Assembly (NCBI GenBank): GCA_963669975.1
Contig: CAVLJG010000006.1
Coordinates: 29,301,441 to 29,365,440 of the forward strand
DNA: 64,000 nt
Origin: Acanthoscelides obtectus
Lineage: Eukaryota > Arthropoda > Insecta > Coleoptera > Chrysomelidae
Direction: 5' to 3'
Shown: one piece after another, positions 1 to 12,544 of the stretch
How positions within the stretch are numbered: position 1 is the stretch's first letter
Layout of the letters: the number at the start of each line of letters is the position of its first letter
Notes under the pieces: model-generated
What the model was told of the DNA's origin: nothing
Databases searched by the model: none
The model's input: only the letters and a program-made list of their open reading frames with translations
Position numbers and translations under genes: made by a program

Positions 1-960
1 TACAGGCGTCCGACAATTATTGTAGGAATGACTGACGAGGCGGCACCAAGCTGATAGTTTTAGAAAAGATCGATAATTACACTTTATAGCTTTTGCTTCA
101 AAAATGGTTTCTGGTTGGTCAATTTCAACCCGTGGGTCAAACATAGTTCTGAAAACTAAATTTCATCCGCCAAATTATGATAAAATGACGCAGGCTAAGC
201 TCCAGGGAGAGTTATAAATATGCATTATACCTAAACCTCCCGGATATTTTATTGCAATAACCTTACGACGATCAATTCCAGCATATCTTATGTCATGTTC
301 GAATCTCTCCCCTAGATTCTATAACTCCCGAACGCAGAAACAAAGGTAGATGAGAAATCTTTTATACAACCCGAACACGATCCAAAAAGCACTGCAATTT
401 ATAGCGACAATATATTTCGGCAGTTGCTTCCTCACCGGAGCAATAACAGGAAGTTGAGGGAAGACTCCGACAAAATGGAAATTTATTATTATATTTTCAT
501 TTATTAGTGCGAAATGCGCTGCAATATATTAAGATAATAAGATCCCTAAGGAGACCTTGAGGTTTGTTTCCCCTTACATTTACCTGAAAATGAGATTCAC
601 CTTTAGGAAACACTAACATATATTTTGTGCTCCGCTGTTCAGTTGGTAAACTAGTGTTTTACTAAAACATCTTCATTAAACTTTTATGAAACAAGTAAAA
701 CTGGGCAAAATTATCCTGGGATAACAGTATAACTGCTCTAAATGGGTAGGAGTCAACTTCATATAATTCAATACGACTTCTTATAGGACAAAGTGAACTA
801 AAAGAACACCTAAAAAAGATATGAGTGACCGATGGAAACTACATGATTTAATAAGGATTACACGTGGCTTTGAGATCTAATAGCCCTTAAAAACCAGGAG
901 AAGTATTGCAAATAAAGATAGCCGGGTATATGTATGATCCTTTTATTTCTTTTTCTATTT
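1..960. other. No gene recognised
   Basis: A+T-rich sequence with no convincing reading frame, RNA gene or repeat that I could identify. It ends where the TIR element at 965 begins. Confidence 0.4.
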
Positions 961-964
961 TATA

Positions 965-2353
965 CAGGGTGCCAACGTTATGATGGTCATTATTTAAATG
1001 AGTGATAGAGGGGGTTAAAATATAAGCAAAATATTCATATAATATGGGGGTCAAAACAGCATTTTTTTAGAGAAAAGCGACTTTAAAGTAAAATAAAATC
1101 TGACAACGCCGCAATGCCAGACGCAAATTATGATGGATCGCAGTGTAAATAAAGATCGAGTTTGTTATTTTTGGCTCCTAAGTATTACTTCATTATTTGA
1201 TAGTGTACTCGTAAAATGCAAACAACTGAAAAAACGGACTTACCACTAACTGTCGCAGCGCTTCACCTGGTGTGTGAAAGTTTATTGAACATATTAAAGC
1301 AAGCCGCTTATAAATAGGGAACACAATTTTGATACATACATTGTTTTTCTTTTTAAAACCCACACTGCAGCTTCTTTGTATTTCAAGAAGGTGTTCAAAA
1401 TGTCGTCCTCCACTTTCCACACAAGCTTCATTACGACGAACCCAGTTTCTTCTTACTCTAGGTCCTCGAAGTTGTCCATTTATTATTTCAGCCGCATTAA
1501 AATTTCTTTCGAGAAGTTGTGCTTCAGTTTTTATTGGACCAGCCCCAAAAACCATTGACAGAATGTTAGTCTGCGAGGATAGTCTTCTGGTAACAAGACC
1601 TGCATTTGTTGTACATGGTAGAGATAAAGCAAATTTTCCCATAATATTCTATGGTATGCGTTAGTCCTACGCGGCGGCCTAATTCCCGAGTGCTGATATC
1701 TACATTGATTTCCACGATATTTAAAATGTGTTCCTCCTGCTCTACAGTAACCTGTCTTTCAGGAGTGCGAATATTAGTGGGCTGGATACTTCCTGTACCT
1801 CAACGTCTTTGGTACGCCTTCACAAATGTCCTTTTGTCTGGGTTTACCCGTTGGCGAAATCTGTCGCAATAAATTTGAGCTGCAATATTTGGATTCTGAC
1901 GAGCTTCACCGTAAACTAACAACGTGTCGGCGAATTCTCGATTCGAGAACATTGTAAATAAACACGTCGACGTACGCGAACAATAAATAACCACTGTTAC
2001 CGTTTGCGATCGATTGCCGGTTCGATAAGAGTGATGAATGATCGACACGCTGTTGTCATGTGTGTTTTAAATATTTAATTAAATGAAACTTAATTAGTGA
2101 CTACAACATTTTTTTAATTTAGAAAAACTTAATGCTATTTATTTGTTAATTAACCAATTTAAAAACGGGTTAGACTAGATTGTAAAAATTAGTAAGGTTG
2201 TGGTCGATATAAAGCACTTAAAGTTGTAAACTATAAAGCCATTTAGACAAAAATCTATTGACTTTTGGACCATGGGTCATATGAACTTGTTGACTTGTTT
2301 TGACCCCCCCTATTATCCATTTCAGTAATTACTACCATAACGTTTACACCCTG
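965..2353 (-). mobile_element. Tc/mariner-type DNA transposon with ~60-bp TIRs, decayed
   Basis: The left end starts CAGGGTGCCAACGTTATG at 965 and the right end (reverse complement) starts CAGGGTGTAAACGTTATG at 2353. Similarity continues about 60 bp inward, including a GGGGG(G)T run about 50 bp in. Both ends are flanked by TA (963-964 and 2354-2355), the Tc1/mariner target duplication. At 1.39 kb the size suits an element carrying one transposase. The interior holds a broken transposase on the minus strand. The ends belong to a group of CAGGGTG-starting elements seen repeatedly in this window. Confidence 0.8.
1193..2048 (-). pseudogene. Transposase remnant, DUF4817-type N-terminus
   Basis: Reading right to left, the N-terminal part (2048-1800) shows an insect DUF4817-like helix-turn-helix region, with FADTLLVYGEARQNPNIAA followed by a Y-x-x-RFRQRVNPDKRTF stretch. 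A downstream frame (1642-1193) gives RRNEACVESGGRHFEHLL, which matches the typical C-terminus of this transposase group. The central DDE catalytic region is missing and stops and frame changes separate the two parts, so this is an internally deleted, non-autonomous copy. The TIRs at 965 and 2353 enclose it. DUF4817 assignment is from memory of the family, not a search. Confidence 0.65.
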
Positions 2354-2539
2354 TATAGTTATTTTTTAAATAATCTCCAAAGGTTGATAAGCTTATTATT
2401 TTCAATATGAGCACTTGAATCTTAGTATTTCATAATTAGGGGGATTTGTCATCCAATCTTTTATTTATATTTGAAATTTTGGAATATCGTATTCGTTATT
2501 TATTTTGATATATAGTTGTACACGGGTGGACCTTGGAAT

Positions 2540-3290
2540 GAATGAATGAATCACGAAATTATACTCATGCCGGCCACCATAAGGAGCCCGAGCATAGGCC
2601 ACTTAAACGGGCCCTTGTGCACCTCTTCATTACTCAGACCTCAAGCCTCGTCATTCTAGCAAAGTTGAGTATGGCCTTGAATCCAAGGTCATTAACGTCC
2701 TGGGGATCCAACGTGATTGACCCCAGTTTAGTCTGCCTGTGGTAGCTCAGAGCCTCACAGCGACACAGAATATGCACCGAGGTCTTTTGATCTACCCCGC
2801 AGCGCTCACACAAGGATCCTCAGCCATCCCCATCATGTGCAGCTGGCACCTTAACATGTTATGGTCTGACAAAAGTCCCACCAGCAACCTTAGGTTGGTT
2901 CTATCCAAAGATAAGCAAAAACGCCCGTCCTTAGCGCTGTGCCATACAATGAGTTCTCGTGCTGACAGAAATGTCTGGCGATGTTTCTCCATTTCTGAGA
3001 GTGTTGTCTTGCATTTCACTTCACCATTTTCCCCTTTGCGCGGGCACCCCTAAAACTGGCTCAGGGCGTTCGTCGTATCATTGCCCTTTATGCCAGCGAT
3101 GCTAACGATACCGTGTGCCTCGCTGCTGGACAATCTAGAGCCTCCCTGCATTGCAATACAAGGCTTGCCGTAATCCTACAGGCACTTAGTGCCTTTATTG
3201 CAGCCTGGCTGTGGAGAAGATTGTTATTCTTTTCCTAGGACCTCCCTCCTCCAAAATGCGGGATACACAAGCCAGAATCGCCTGGAATAT
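2540..3290 (-). pseudogene. Non-LTR retrotransposon remnant: RNase H and C-terminal region
   Basis: Minus-strand fragments in several frames. Around 3240-3080 there is an RNase H-like stretch (SQAAIKALSACRITASLVLQ, then KGNDTTNAL where the usual WVPGH-x-G-NE-x-AD-x-LA block lies). Around 3019-2790 comes LRLLVGLLSDHNMLRCQLHM and then AEDPLCERCG-like sequence, the typical C-terminal tail after RNase H in Jockey/R1-group elements. A short GAAT repeat near 2536-2550 may be the 3' tail. No reverse transcriptase is present, so it is a 5'-truncated decayed copy. Confidence 0.6.
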
Positions 3291-3299
3291 AGACGACCT

Positions 3300-3962
3300 T
3301 AACATGTTTTTTTTTTTAGTGTGAGTAGGCGAGTTTGGGTATTTTAGTGTCTTGTATTATAGTAACAGATTCTATAACTTATCATATATTGTTTTTATTC
3401 TTAGGATGATCTATTTTATTATTCTATATAGAAAAAAATATGTTATGTATCCTAAGAATTTCCGTTTCCGAAAGTAACTTTACATCAGAATATAACACCA
3501 TTGATTATTGTATAAAAAAGTATTGTTTTTATAGTTTCTGTCATAGTTTGCCAGTTTGACACTTAGTAGTCAGATTTGATGTTACTCTGTTGGAGCCTAG
3601 TGCTGGATGGGAAGAGGTAGCATTCGATAACATTCGAGGTGTATAGTAAAAGTAAAATAATACGGGCTGTGTATTTTTCCTTGGCTATTTAGTGATGATC
3701 TTGAATTTGACTGTTTGAGCACGTCTCTCAAGGCCAATTCAAGGTCAAAACGATTTTTTCATAATCGCATAGTTTTGACAATTTTAATTCAATCGAAAAG
3801 ATTTCAGGAATATTTCTGAAGACAAAGCAGCAGGAACTTATCCTTTGGAAACTGACTGTTTATTTTGAAAATGTTCTTCGACACGACGAATCAACAAAGC
3901 ATCTCTTTTAGTCGTACTCTATACTTTTTACCCCTGAAATAGGTAGAACGGAAAGTTTCACG
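3300..3962. other. No gene recognised
   Basis: Contains a T-run near 3306 and otherwise plain A+T-rich sequence up to the TTAA at 3963. Confidence 0.4.
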
Positions 3963-3966
3963 TTAA

Positions 3967-6302
3967 ACCCAGATATGCCTGGCGTACAATTTATGATACA
4001 CCGTAAACAAGTCGCGACTTGCAACGACCTGTGCTTATTTTGACGCGGTAATAGCACAGAAGTATTCAGTAAGCCTTAGAAAATCGTAACGTGCGGTTGG
4101 GTGTTACCGTTGTAAGATTTTTTTGCGATTTTGTGAAGAAGTTTTTATTTTTTGTGAGATGGCTGAATATGGAATACGATTTGCCAAGTAAGTAAATATA
4201 TGGTCTTTACGTAAATAAAAAAAATGTTTTGATTGCTTCTACGAATAAAACAAACATGCTTTTTTCCAGTTATAATGCAAAATTACTTATGTTATTATTT
4301 CGGATTCACAATTGCGTCATTATGTTTGAGTGTGCAAAATAATGTACGCCAGGAAAATACATGCCTGTTTCATTTTTTGGGGCTTTTCTCTGGAGAAGGC
4401 CCTTGCTATGCTGGAGGATAATCAAGATGTACTAGCAAATGTGGATAATATCACATTGATGCCTCCAATCAATGCTTGTGACATTCTCACAGACGAGGAC
4501 TCTGGCGATGAGAATGTAATGTCAGCTGATAATCTACCGGGTTCACAATTACAAGCACCTGCTGAGATAAACATACCTCATGAAAAATTTAGCATATCTT
4601 CATCTGATTCCGAAGATAATATTCCATTGTCTGAATTGGCTAAAAAAATTAAAAGCTAAAGAAACGAAAAACGTACAAATGAGTGAAGGCGGATCTACCA
4701 CAAGAAGTTCCAGGAAACTTCGAAGAAATTCTTGAACAAAATAATTCTTCTAAGACTCCACTTGGATGGTTTTCACTTGACAGCGAACTTATAAAACGCA
4801 AACAGCTGAAACAAATAGATATGCCAGGCAAAAGAATCGCCAACAAGAGGTGCAAGAGAATGAAATAAGGGCATTTATTGGAACTCTAATATTGAGTGAT
4901 TATGTCGATGTACCACGTAGAAGAATGTTCTGGGAACATGAAAGAGATGCTAATAATCAACTCGTCACAGAAGCGCTCACAGGAGATAAATTTGAGTATA
5001 TTATATCAAATTTCCATTTAGTAGACAACTACAATTTACAGCAAGGAGATAAGTTTGCAAAAGTTAGACCTTTATTTGCGACCCTGAATCAAAAATTTAT
5101 GGAATTTTGACAGAAATGCATAGTGTAGATGAGGCAATGGTTCCTTATTTTGGGAGACACTCAAGCAAACAGTTCATTCACGGAAAACCTATACGATACG
5201 GCTATAAATATATGGGTCGGCGCATCAAGACTAGGCTACGTTTACTGGGTTGAACCTTACCAAGGGTCGTCAACCAATATTAGTAAGAATTATGCAGATT
5301 TGGGGGTTGGTGCTGGTGTGGTATTAGAGTATGCTGATGCACTGAGGAGAAAATGGCCAAATGAAAAATTTCATTTAGTTTTCGACAATTTTCTCACTTC
5401 TCTCCCTCTTATAGTAAAATTGTCAGAAAAAAATTTCTTTGCGACTGGTACTGCTAGAGATTCTAAAATTATGAAAAGTGCAAAAAAAAGGTAGTTACGA
5501 TTACAACAAAATTTCCGTAACAAACATAATTGCAGTAAAATGGCATGACAATAATTTAGTAACACTCTGTTCAAATGCCGCAGGATTGCAACCAATTCGC
5601 TTTGTAAAGCGATACTCTCAAAAGGATAAAAAAAGTATTCAGGTAAGAAACACAATCTGCGAGAAAATCAATGTTTTCAAAAATGCTTTTGATTTTAGGT
5701 AGAACAGCCTCATCTTGTAAATGTATACAACGCAAATATGGGCGGCCTTCATCGTTGTGATCAAAATATAGGTCTGTATCGCATTTCCATCCGGGGTAAA
5801 AAGTGGTACTTTTCATTGATCAGCCACTGTATTGATATGGCTGTTCCATAATTCCTGGCAACTTTATAGATCGCACGGAGGACATATGGGTCAATTATTA
5901 TTTAGACGGCGGCTTGCCACAGCCTTGTTACAACAAAACAAGAAACCGCCATCTTTTTCTAGAGGACGTCCTTAGGCTAATGAATATATAGATATTCGTT
6001 ATGATCGTTTAGATCATTTTGTGATACCACAAGAAAAGCCAACTAGATGTGGCTTACATCATGATAGAGCAAAAACAAGGTGCTCTAAGTGCAATGTAGG
6101 GATGCATGTAAAATGTTTGTTGTCCTTCCATACTAAACCTTAATGGTGCCTATTGTACCATATTTTGTAAGGCATTTTTTTACACTTTTTCCTAAAATAA
6201 AATTTAAAAAATAATAAATTTGTTTAATATATGCTTCATATGGAATGAATTTGCAGAGATCATACTTTATTATAATTTATTTGAGCTGTAGGCATATCTG
6301 GG
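3967..6302 (+). mobile_element. piggyBac-like transposon, near full length, decayed
   Basis: The element is bounded by TTAA at 3963-3966 and TTAA at 6303-6306, the piggyBac target duplication. Just inside are matching inverted ends: (A)CCCAGATATGCCT on the left and CCCAGATATGCCT (reverse complement) on the right. The 2.34-kb length is typical of intact piggyBac elements. The transposase lies on the plus strand. The left end has one extra A next to the TTAA. Confidence 0.88.
4330..6143 (+). pseudogene. piggyBac transposase (DDE_Tnp_1_7) pseudogene
   Basis: Segments in order: an acidic N-terminus (EKALAMLEDNQDVL, then DILTDEDSGDENV); the start of the core, NEIRAFIGTLILSDYVDVPR and FEYIISNFHLVDN near 4850-5030; SVDEAMVPYFGRHS, holding the first catalytic Asp near 5120; KFHLVFDNFLTSLPL, holding the second near 5385; RFVKRYSQKDKK; and VNVYNANMGGLHRCDQN near 5720, followed by YRISIRGKKWYFSL. 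It ends with a Cys/His-rich tail (CGLHHDRAKTRCSKCNVGMH) near 6050-6110. At least four frame changes and several stops break it. In the MGGVD block the third catalytic Asp reads His (MGGLH), so even the intact stretches are catalytically dead. Confidence 0.85.
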
Positions 6303-6306
6303 TTAA

Positions 6307-8100
6307 CCACGGCTGCAAAGTGTTTCAACCCTGACCATCCTTGTCAAAATCACAATTAAAACAATATTTTAACCAACTCTTAGCCGATAAGGTAGAAATA
6401 AAGTTTCAGAGATAAAAGGGGCATAAACTAAAGTTCGCTGTTTCTGCTCGTCCTGTGTGAGATCTGCGTTCGGAGTTCGAAACTGCAACATCAGTCCTAA
6501 CTTTTAAGAAAATGGTTGAAATTAAATGCCCTAAGAATACTACGCCTAGCAACACTTGTTCACAAGATCATTTCCAACAAAACTCCTGTGTACCTGATCA
6601 ACGCCAGCTGTCAAATCACACCCAAAATCGATATATAAGGTAGGCATACACATCATTGGAAATGAGTTCAAGACAAAGTTAACAGAATGGATTTTTTCTT
6701 TGGTAAGACCTGTGGTTAATAGTAAATGTGATGAAATAATTCGTTGATTAGTTGTATCATATTTCAGTAATACAGTTGCAACATCAGTGGTCCAGTGCCT
6801 TGTATGGGCATTCTTTGTATTATGTTTCAGGAGTAAATAAATATTATTACTATTATACCATACTCATTTCTGGTCTGATATCAAGAACCTGTCTCTTATC
6901 AACCTTAAAAAAGATTGAAGGGCTTGTTAAATGTTTAGTCGCTGTATAAGTTTCTTAGCCGCTGGCTATGGTTTACCACGTTACGTACGGCATGAATTAT
7001 TATGGCTTTTTATGAGTTACTAACTTTTTCCTCCAAAAATGTCTACCTTATGTAGTCTTCTATTGGTATGTGTAGCTTATTATTGATTTCCCTTTCAAGG
7101 TATTGTTTAGTTTATTCTACGTGCTTGTGCAAATTTTTGATAAATCTTGATTGCTTTCTATCTAGGTTAAGTTGAAAACAGCTTGTGCTGACACTTTTTG
7201 TTTCCTTTTTGCTGTCTGTGTGAATAGTCGTTTTATTTTTTATATTAGTAAGTTTCTGGCTATATGACTTTCACTAAGGACGCTGAAAAATCGTCATTAC
7301 CTACCGCATTCCACCAAGTAGTAGTTACATTTCTCCTCTTGGTAAATAATTAGAAAAATATCTCAGTAGTAGAAACGCCTTCTTCGACTTGTTGAGCATA
7401 GAATTATCACTGCTAGCAACCGCTTTATCAAGTTTATAATATTACCTATAGTTATAGCTCACTACAATACACGTTCTATTCTATAATTGAAACGGATGTG
7501 GCATTGTTTTTATTTACTTTATTCATTTATGAAAATACCCCTCGCTCAACTGACAGATATCCAATTATAGAGCAGAGAAGAAACAATAGGCGGAACAATA
7601 AAGTAACATGTGCACAGTATTTACTGTTCACGAATCAGTGACCTATTAAATCCATGAAACCTAAACTAAGAATTTTACTGTGAAAACACGTCTCCTCAAA
7701 TCTATAGCACTAAGAGAAAGTAGTATTTATTATATCTGATATTTGGTCGTAACAACGACAATTCACATACACAAGGGATGATAATAATAAATACGTACGA
7801 GGTTCGGGGAGATTGAAAAGGGACTTAGTAAGTCGAGTTCGCAAACTTGGTACTTTGTAAATTATATTCTGACAGATAAATGAGCGATCGATCTCATTGT
7901 TTAGTAGTTTGAAAAGAAGCTGTAAGCAAATGGAGTATTTGAAAATGAGTGGGAAACGGATGATGTGTTGACGAATCGTCTATCTTTGTCTGACTCTGTT
8001 ATTTAGTAGTAGCGTTTTTCCTCTATGTACTCTAGATATATCCCTCGGTGAAGAAAGCCGTTACAGCCCTCGCACATTATATTCCTCGATGCTAAGCGCC
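6307..8100. other. No gene recognised
   Basis: About 1.8 kb without a supportable coding region. Short frames near 6752-6949 have no recognisable motif. Confidence 0.4.
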
Positions 8101-8104
8101 TCAG

Positions 8105-8114
8105 TATATAAAAG
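8105..8114 (+). promoter_or_regulatory. Possible TATA box
   Basis: TATATAAAAG is a strong match to a core-promoter TATA box. It lies only about 50 bp upstream of the Tc1-like insertion at 8162, so any transcript starting here would run into the element. No initiator or downstream exon is clear. It may be a chance match in A+T-rich DNA. Confidence 0.2.
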
Positions 8115-8161
8115 AGCTCGGCCGACCAATACGTGCATACTCCTCGACCGTTGATATAATA

Positions 8162-9779
8162 CGAGCCCCTTCCCACTTCAGTTAGCCCACTTCAAGATTT
8201 GTACCTAAAATATACCTTGATAAACTAAACATGACGACACTATTTATTTCTAAGACAATTTATTTTTTCAAAAACATTTTAGATACTCTCTAGTCGTAAA
8301 AAATACATATTTGAAATCACTTAGACCTATAACTAATAGAACATCTGAACAAATAAACAATGTGCGAATAAATGCGCGAAGTTAACAAAGCAACAATTGA
8401 AAGATTACCATTGGGTACCATCACCGTTATTTTTTATTACGGCTGAAATTCTTTGGGGCATAGTGTTAACCAAGTTTTGGCAAAAATTTGGTGTAAAACA
8501 ATTCCATATTTCTTGAAGCTTTTGTCTCAGTTCTGTGAATGTACGAGCAGGATGTTGTCGTAGAACCATTTTCATCTCGCGAGAAACCCATTTCAAAATT
8601 GGTACATTATTTTCTTCCATCCATTTTATAGCCTTTTTTGAGGTATGACCGCTGCACCATCTTGCTGAAACACAAAATCTTGGCCGGATGTCAAACATTC
8701 TTCCATCACTGGTAAAAGCAATTCTTCTAAAATTGTCAAATATTTGTTTGTATCCACATTTCCATCAATAAAATGAAGTTTTCCTACTCCTTTTGATGAC
8801 CATATTGGATGCTGGAAATTTCACTTTTCTCTTCAGAAGGTCAACATGGAATGCTTCATTTTTTTGCGAATAACTCTACTGCGACTGTCACCAACACAAA
8901 CTTCGAATCGGGCCTCATCACTCCATTGTATTGCACACCATTGTTGAGGTGTCCATTGCCTATGTTCTTTAGCCGATCTAAGCCGATTTTTCTTTTGCAG
9001 TGGAGTCAATAGTAGGTTTTCTTTGGCCTATAAACAAGTTGTGCAACTTTAGGGTTTTTACTTCACTTTTTTTAAAAGAAAACTTACCTTGCAAGTGCTA
9101 AATCCCAGTTTATGGGCCTCTCTATGAGTTGTGGACCTCGAAATTCTCCTTCGAACAGCGTCACTCCACAGAGCACTTAATTGTAAATAATTGGCACGCC
9201 TGTTTTTCAATATTATTTTTCTTAATGCTCTTCGATCGGCATTTGTGATATTACTTTTTTTCACATACGTGGCTTAATATTAACTGAACCGGTTACGTTA
9301 TATCTTCTAACAATATTTTTCACACTGTACCGCGATAAGTCTAACAAAGTTGCAAATTTCTGAGTTTGATTTCCCAGAATATAAAATATTTAATTATTAG
9401 GAACCGCATTTTCTCACTAATAACCTTTCCTCTACCCATTTGGAAAACCTTAACTACCCAAAACTATTTTAAACGTATTCTGACAGCTGTGATTAATAAA
9501 AGCAATTGTCATGGCTTTTATTTTTCACCTATGCGTTACAGACTTATTTTGCATTGAAATGAAAATAAGTTGATATGCTGTAATTGCAACATGTGTTATT
9601 TTTATGCTGCAAATTTTATTAGGGAGTGATAAAGTTGGTGTTTTCTACTATATATTATCAAAATATTCATTGTTAATATTTTAAACCTATAACACCCTGC
9701 TACATTTTTATTATTTGTGTTTGATAAGAAAAAAACTAAGATTTCAATAGTTGGGCCAACTGAAGTGGGAAGGGGCTGG
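8162..9779 (-). mobile_element. Tc1-like transposon, complete ends, decayed
   Basis: TA at 8160-8161 and 9780-9781 flank inverted ends: C(G/C)AGCCCCTTCCCACTTCAG, continuing TT(A/G)GCCCA on both sides. The body is 1,618 bp, usual for a Tc1 element. It encodes a broken transposase on the minus strand. Confidence 0.85.
8405..9439 (-). pseudogene. Tc1-family transposase pseudogene
   Basis: Starts MGRGKVISEKMRFLII at 9439 and continues with paired helix-turn-helix regions (FATLLDLSRYSVKNIVRRY, later RRISRSTTHREAHKLGFSTC). The first catalytic region reads WSDEARFEVCVGDSRSR near 8935. The second reads HTSKKAIKWMEENNVPILKW near 8650-8590, where the catalytic Asp block before it is damaged. The following block, normally SPDLNPIENLW with the third catalytic Glu, is missing: the sequence runs from KWVS almost directly to LRQHPARTF. 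It ends GDGTQW at 8405. Several frame changes are present. Length with gaps, about 345 aa, fits the family. Confidence 0.82.
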
Positions 9780-9781
9780 TA

Positions 9782-11394
9782 CTTTGCAATAAATAATAGA
9801 ATTCGAGATTTCAAGTGAGTGTCGCTTCAATAATCAACTGGAAATATACTTTTCGTGCTTTGTACTAACAGACCCAACACTCGCGATGTTCAATTTGAAA
9901 TGTAAACAGCCATTTCAATCCACATCATTCGAGGTAACTCGGCTATTGGGATTACCATGCAGATTTATGCAAAATTTTCGCAGTGTATTTTCAAAGTCCA
10001 TCACAATATTTCCCAATTTTAAGCCACTAAGCATAGAGATAAAAAAAGGTAAGCTAAGCTTTGCAGCGCACCAGGTGTAGGTGCTTCTACTTCCAACACC
10101 TACTGGCAAAGAAGTATTGTAATCGCGTTTGTGGATATTATACGATATGCATATAACAAAAAAACATGACTCTCATTTCCGTCGGTCGATCTGTTCGCCA
10201 ATCCTTGGATTGCCAACTTGGAAGGTAACAGTCGGATTTTGATACATTTTCCTATTTTTTTTTAAATCGTCCAAAAAATTTGTTGAGGATGAAGATACCT
10301 TCAAAATTAAATCTTAAGTGGCCAGTTTGCTGTAACGGTTAATTTAATATTAAAAGTTGTACATTTATTTTTTACTGGAAAATGAATGACGATCAATTTG
10401 CAATTATAACCAAAAGTTGAGGCCTTCTTGAGCTTAACACCCATAAAAATCATACATTATTATTCAACACCTTTTAATTGTTCGATATCACATCAACGGA
10501 GGTAAAAGATTTTTTTCTTTTAAAACATGTAGAGACGCGGCGCCAAGAGTACATTAATATTTTCCTTGCATAAGCAATTAATTAGAATAAGTACGTTGCT
10601 TTTTGACAGTCGTAATTAGTTAGTTCACCACTGACTGAAAATCTGACAAATTATTAAATTAGTTAAAAATACGCGAGGCAGTGATTGTTCCAAATTCGGC
10701 GATTAATAAAAAAGGTTAGCCAACAAAATGTTTGGTACCTCTCGATCAGGAGCCTGGTCATTACCTTCAGGAATATAATGAAACCGCTTATTACAATTTC
10801 TGTGAAACAAGGTCGATCTGTGACTAGTCAGATTGGTCTACTCTTCAAGTCGCCAGCAATTGACGAAACACAGTCGTGACTCAGATATTTACCGTCTTAA
10901 TCTGTTCTCTGTGCACGTCACAACTCACACTGGATTTGTCTAACTATTCTAACAAAGCTACATTTCTGTAGCGTGCTGTAGTACAGCACAGGCATGATAT
11001 CTATTTCTCAAGTATTGTTTTAAAGTCCAAAGACCCATAGGTCAAATTCAGGCAAGAATAGTATATATATTTTTAACATGTAGTATTCGATCTCGTTTCC
11101 TTGGAACTCTTCATTGAATTCAATTGCTAAAACGTCGCTTCTCTCAATTGTGTGGTATAAACATAATGCACTCCACTATAAGTTCGATGAATTCATTTTG
11201 ACTCCAACAAAGCATGCCTACACAAGTTTAAAGGAATGCAAGCTGCCAAGCTCCGTGCGTCGTGCTAACATTTCCACTGATGTTTCACGGACAAAATGTG
11301 ATTAGGAAAAAGTAATTCCAAAAGTTGAGTTTTTAATCTAGTCATTGAAAACTTATACGGGTCCTCTTGTAGAATAAAAACAATAACACGGCGG
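9782..11394. other. No gene recognised
   Basis: No motif-bearing reading frame. Frames near 9886-10109 overlap on opposite strands and resemble nothing I know. Confidence 0.4.
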
Positions 11395-11575
11395 AAAATT
11401 TCAGGGTTTATTCTACATGGATTGAATTAGCTTTAAAATAAAACGAATAATGAAATACAACCTCATTTTTTTTACCGCCCTCCAAAGTTGAGGGATGGAA
11501 GAGATTTTTCACCAAAAAATTAATTTAGATTCTTTGCGTTGATTTTTTTGTCTCAAAAGGCTACCAAGGCTAAGA
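11395..11575 (+). repeat. Solo arm of the 41-kb foldback family
   Basis: About 175 bp match the right arm of the inverted repeat at 41,771-42,137: the shared order is TTTATTCTA, ATGGATTGAA, TTACCGCCCTCCAAAG, GGATGGAAGAGATTT, AAAAAATTAATTTA and TTTGCGTTGATTT. Only one arm is present here. Confidence 0.7.
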
Positions 11576-12540
11576 AATTATCTTTTATGAAATCCCTCGA
11601 TTATGCCTGACTTCTGCTAAACTTCACTGACACTGCCCGTTAAAGTTTATTGAAGAAAATTAGTCTTTCATTTGTGTTCCTGTGCCACTTCAGCACGGTA
11701 CACGTTGGAAATGCAACTTTAATATTATCAAAGTAGGGCTTGCCTGGAATTATTTTCTCCTTCGTTTCACAGTGGTTCAGTCTCCTTTTCCAAAACTGTT
11801 TCATAATCAGAATAATTCAATACTGTTTAATCAAGGGTTGTATTTTCAAGTAACACAGATAAGTAGGTGTTACCTCAGGCGTATATCAAACTTCGTAAAA
11901 TCGCAATCGGCTTTTCCAGTTCCTGCTTACGGCTTGAAATAAATTGAAAACGTAAAGAAGACTACCCGTTAAAGGAGCTGGGGTAGTGGGATCGTATAGA
12001 ACGTTGGCTCGTCTCGAATTCTGAGATAAGGATTACAAGTGATACGATCGCCATCTCATACAAGATTCAGGAACTTCGAGGAGAGTGGTCTAGCTTGCGT
12101 TCTACTTTTTGCTTGTGCAACATACTGAATGTACTAGCTGTAGTGACTTTTTTACTTGCACTAGGTAGAAGCAATTTCGTACCTTCCAACAATAACGTCA
12201 TTAATAAATACATACCTAACGAAAAGTTGGGAAGGTCTTTTAACGAACTTCACAGTGAAGTTACCGGTATTACTTTCATATGTATCAATCTTTCTCACAC
12301 AGGCATATGCTTATGCAATCTATCTCTGCAGACTCTCTCGTAGACATATAGTGTCTTTCACTGTTTTTAGCGGTTTTGTCACCATGTGGTATAGAATAAG
12401 TAAACAGTTTGAATAATGATAACATGTGTGTACTTTAACTTCCCTAAGGGAAACTGCATACTGCGGAAACCGATCAGGAACGCAGCTGCTACTTGCTCTC
12501 ACACACACGTAAATTGGGTGATACTAGACGTTTGTTTTAC
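11576..12540. other. No gene recognised
   Basis: No supported gene. A frame near 12,095-12,343 encodes a hydrophobic stretch that could pass for a signal peptide, but it has no ATG at its start and no motif. Confidence 0.35.
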
Positions 12541-12544
12541 TTAC

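Noticed and set aside
12095..12343. Signal-peptide-like hydrophobic frame
   Set aside because: Begins at TTG rather than ATG and has no motif or splice support.
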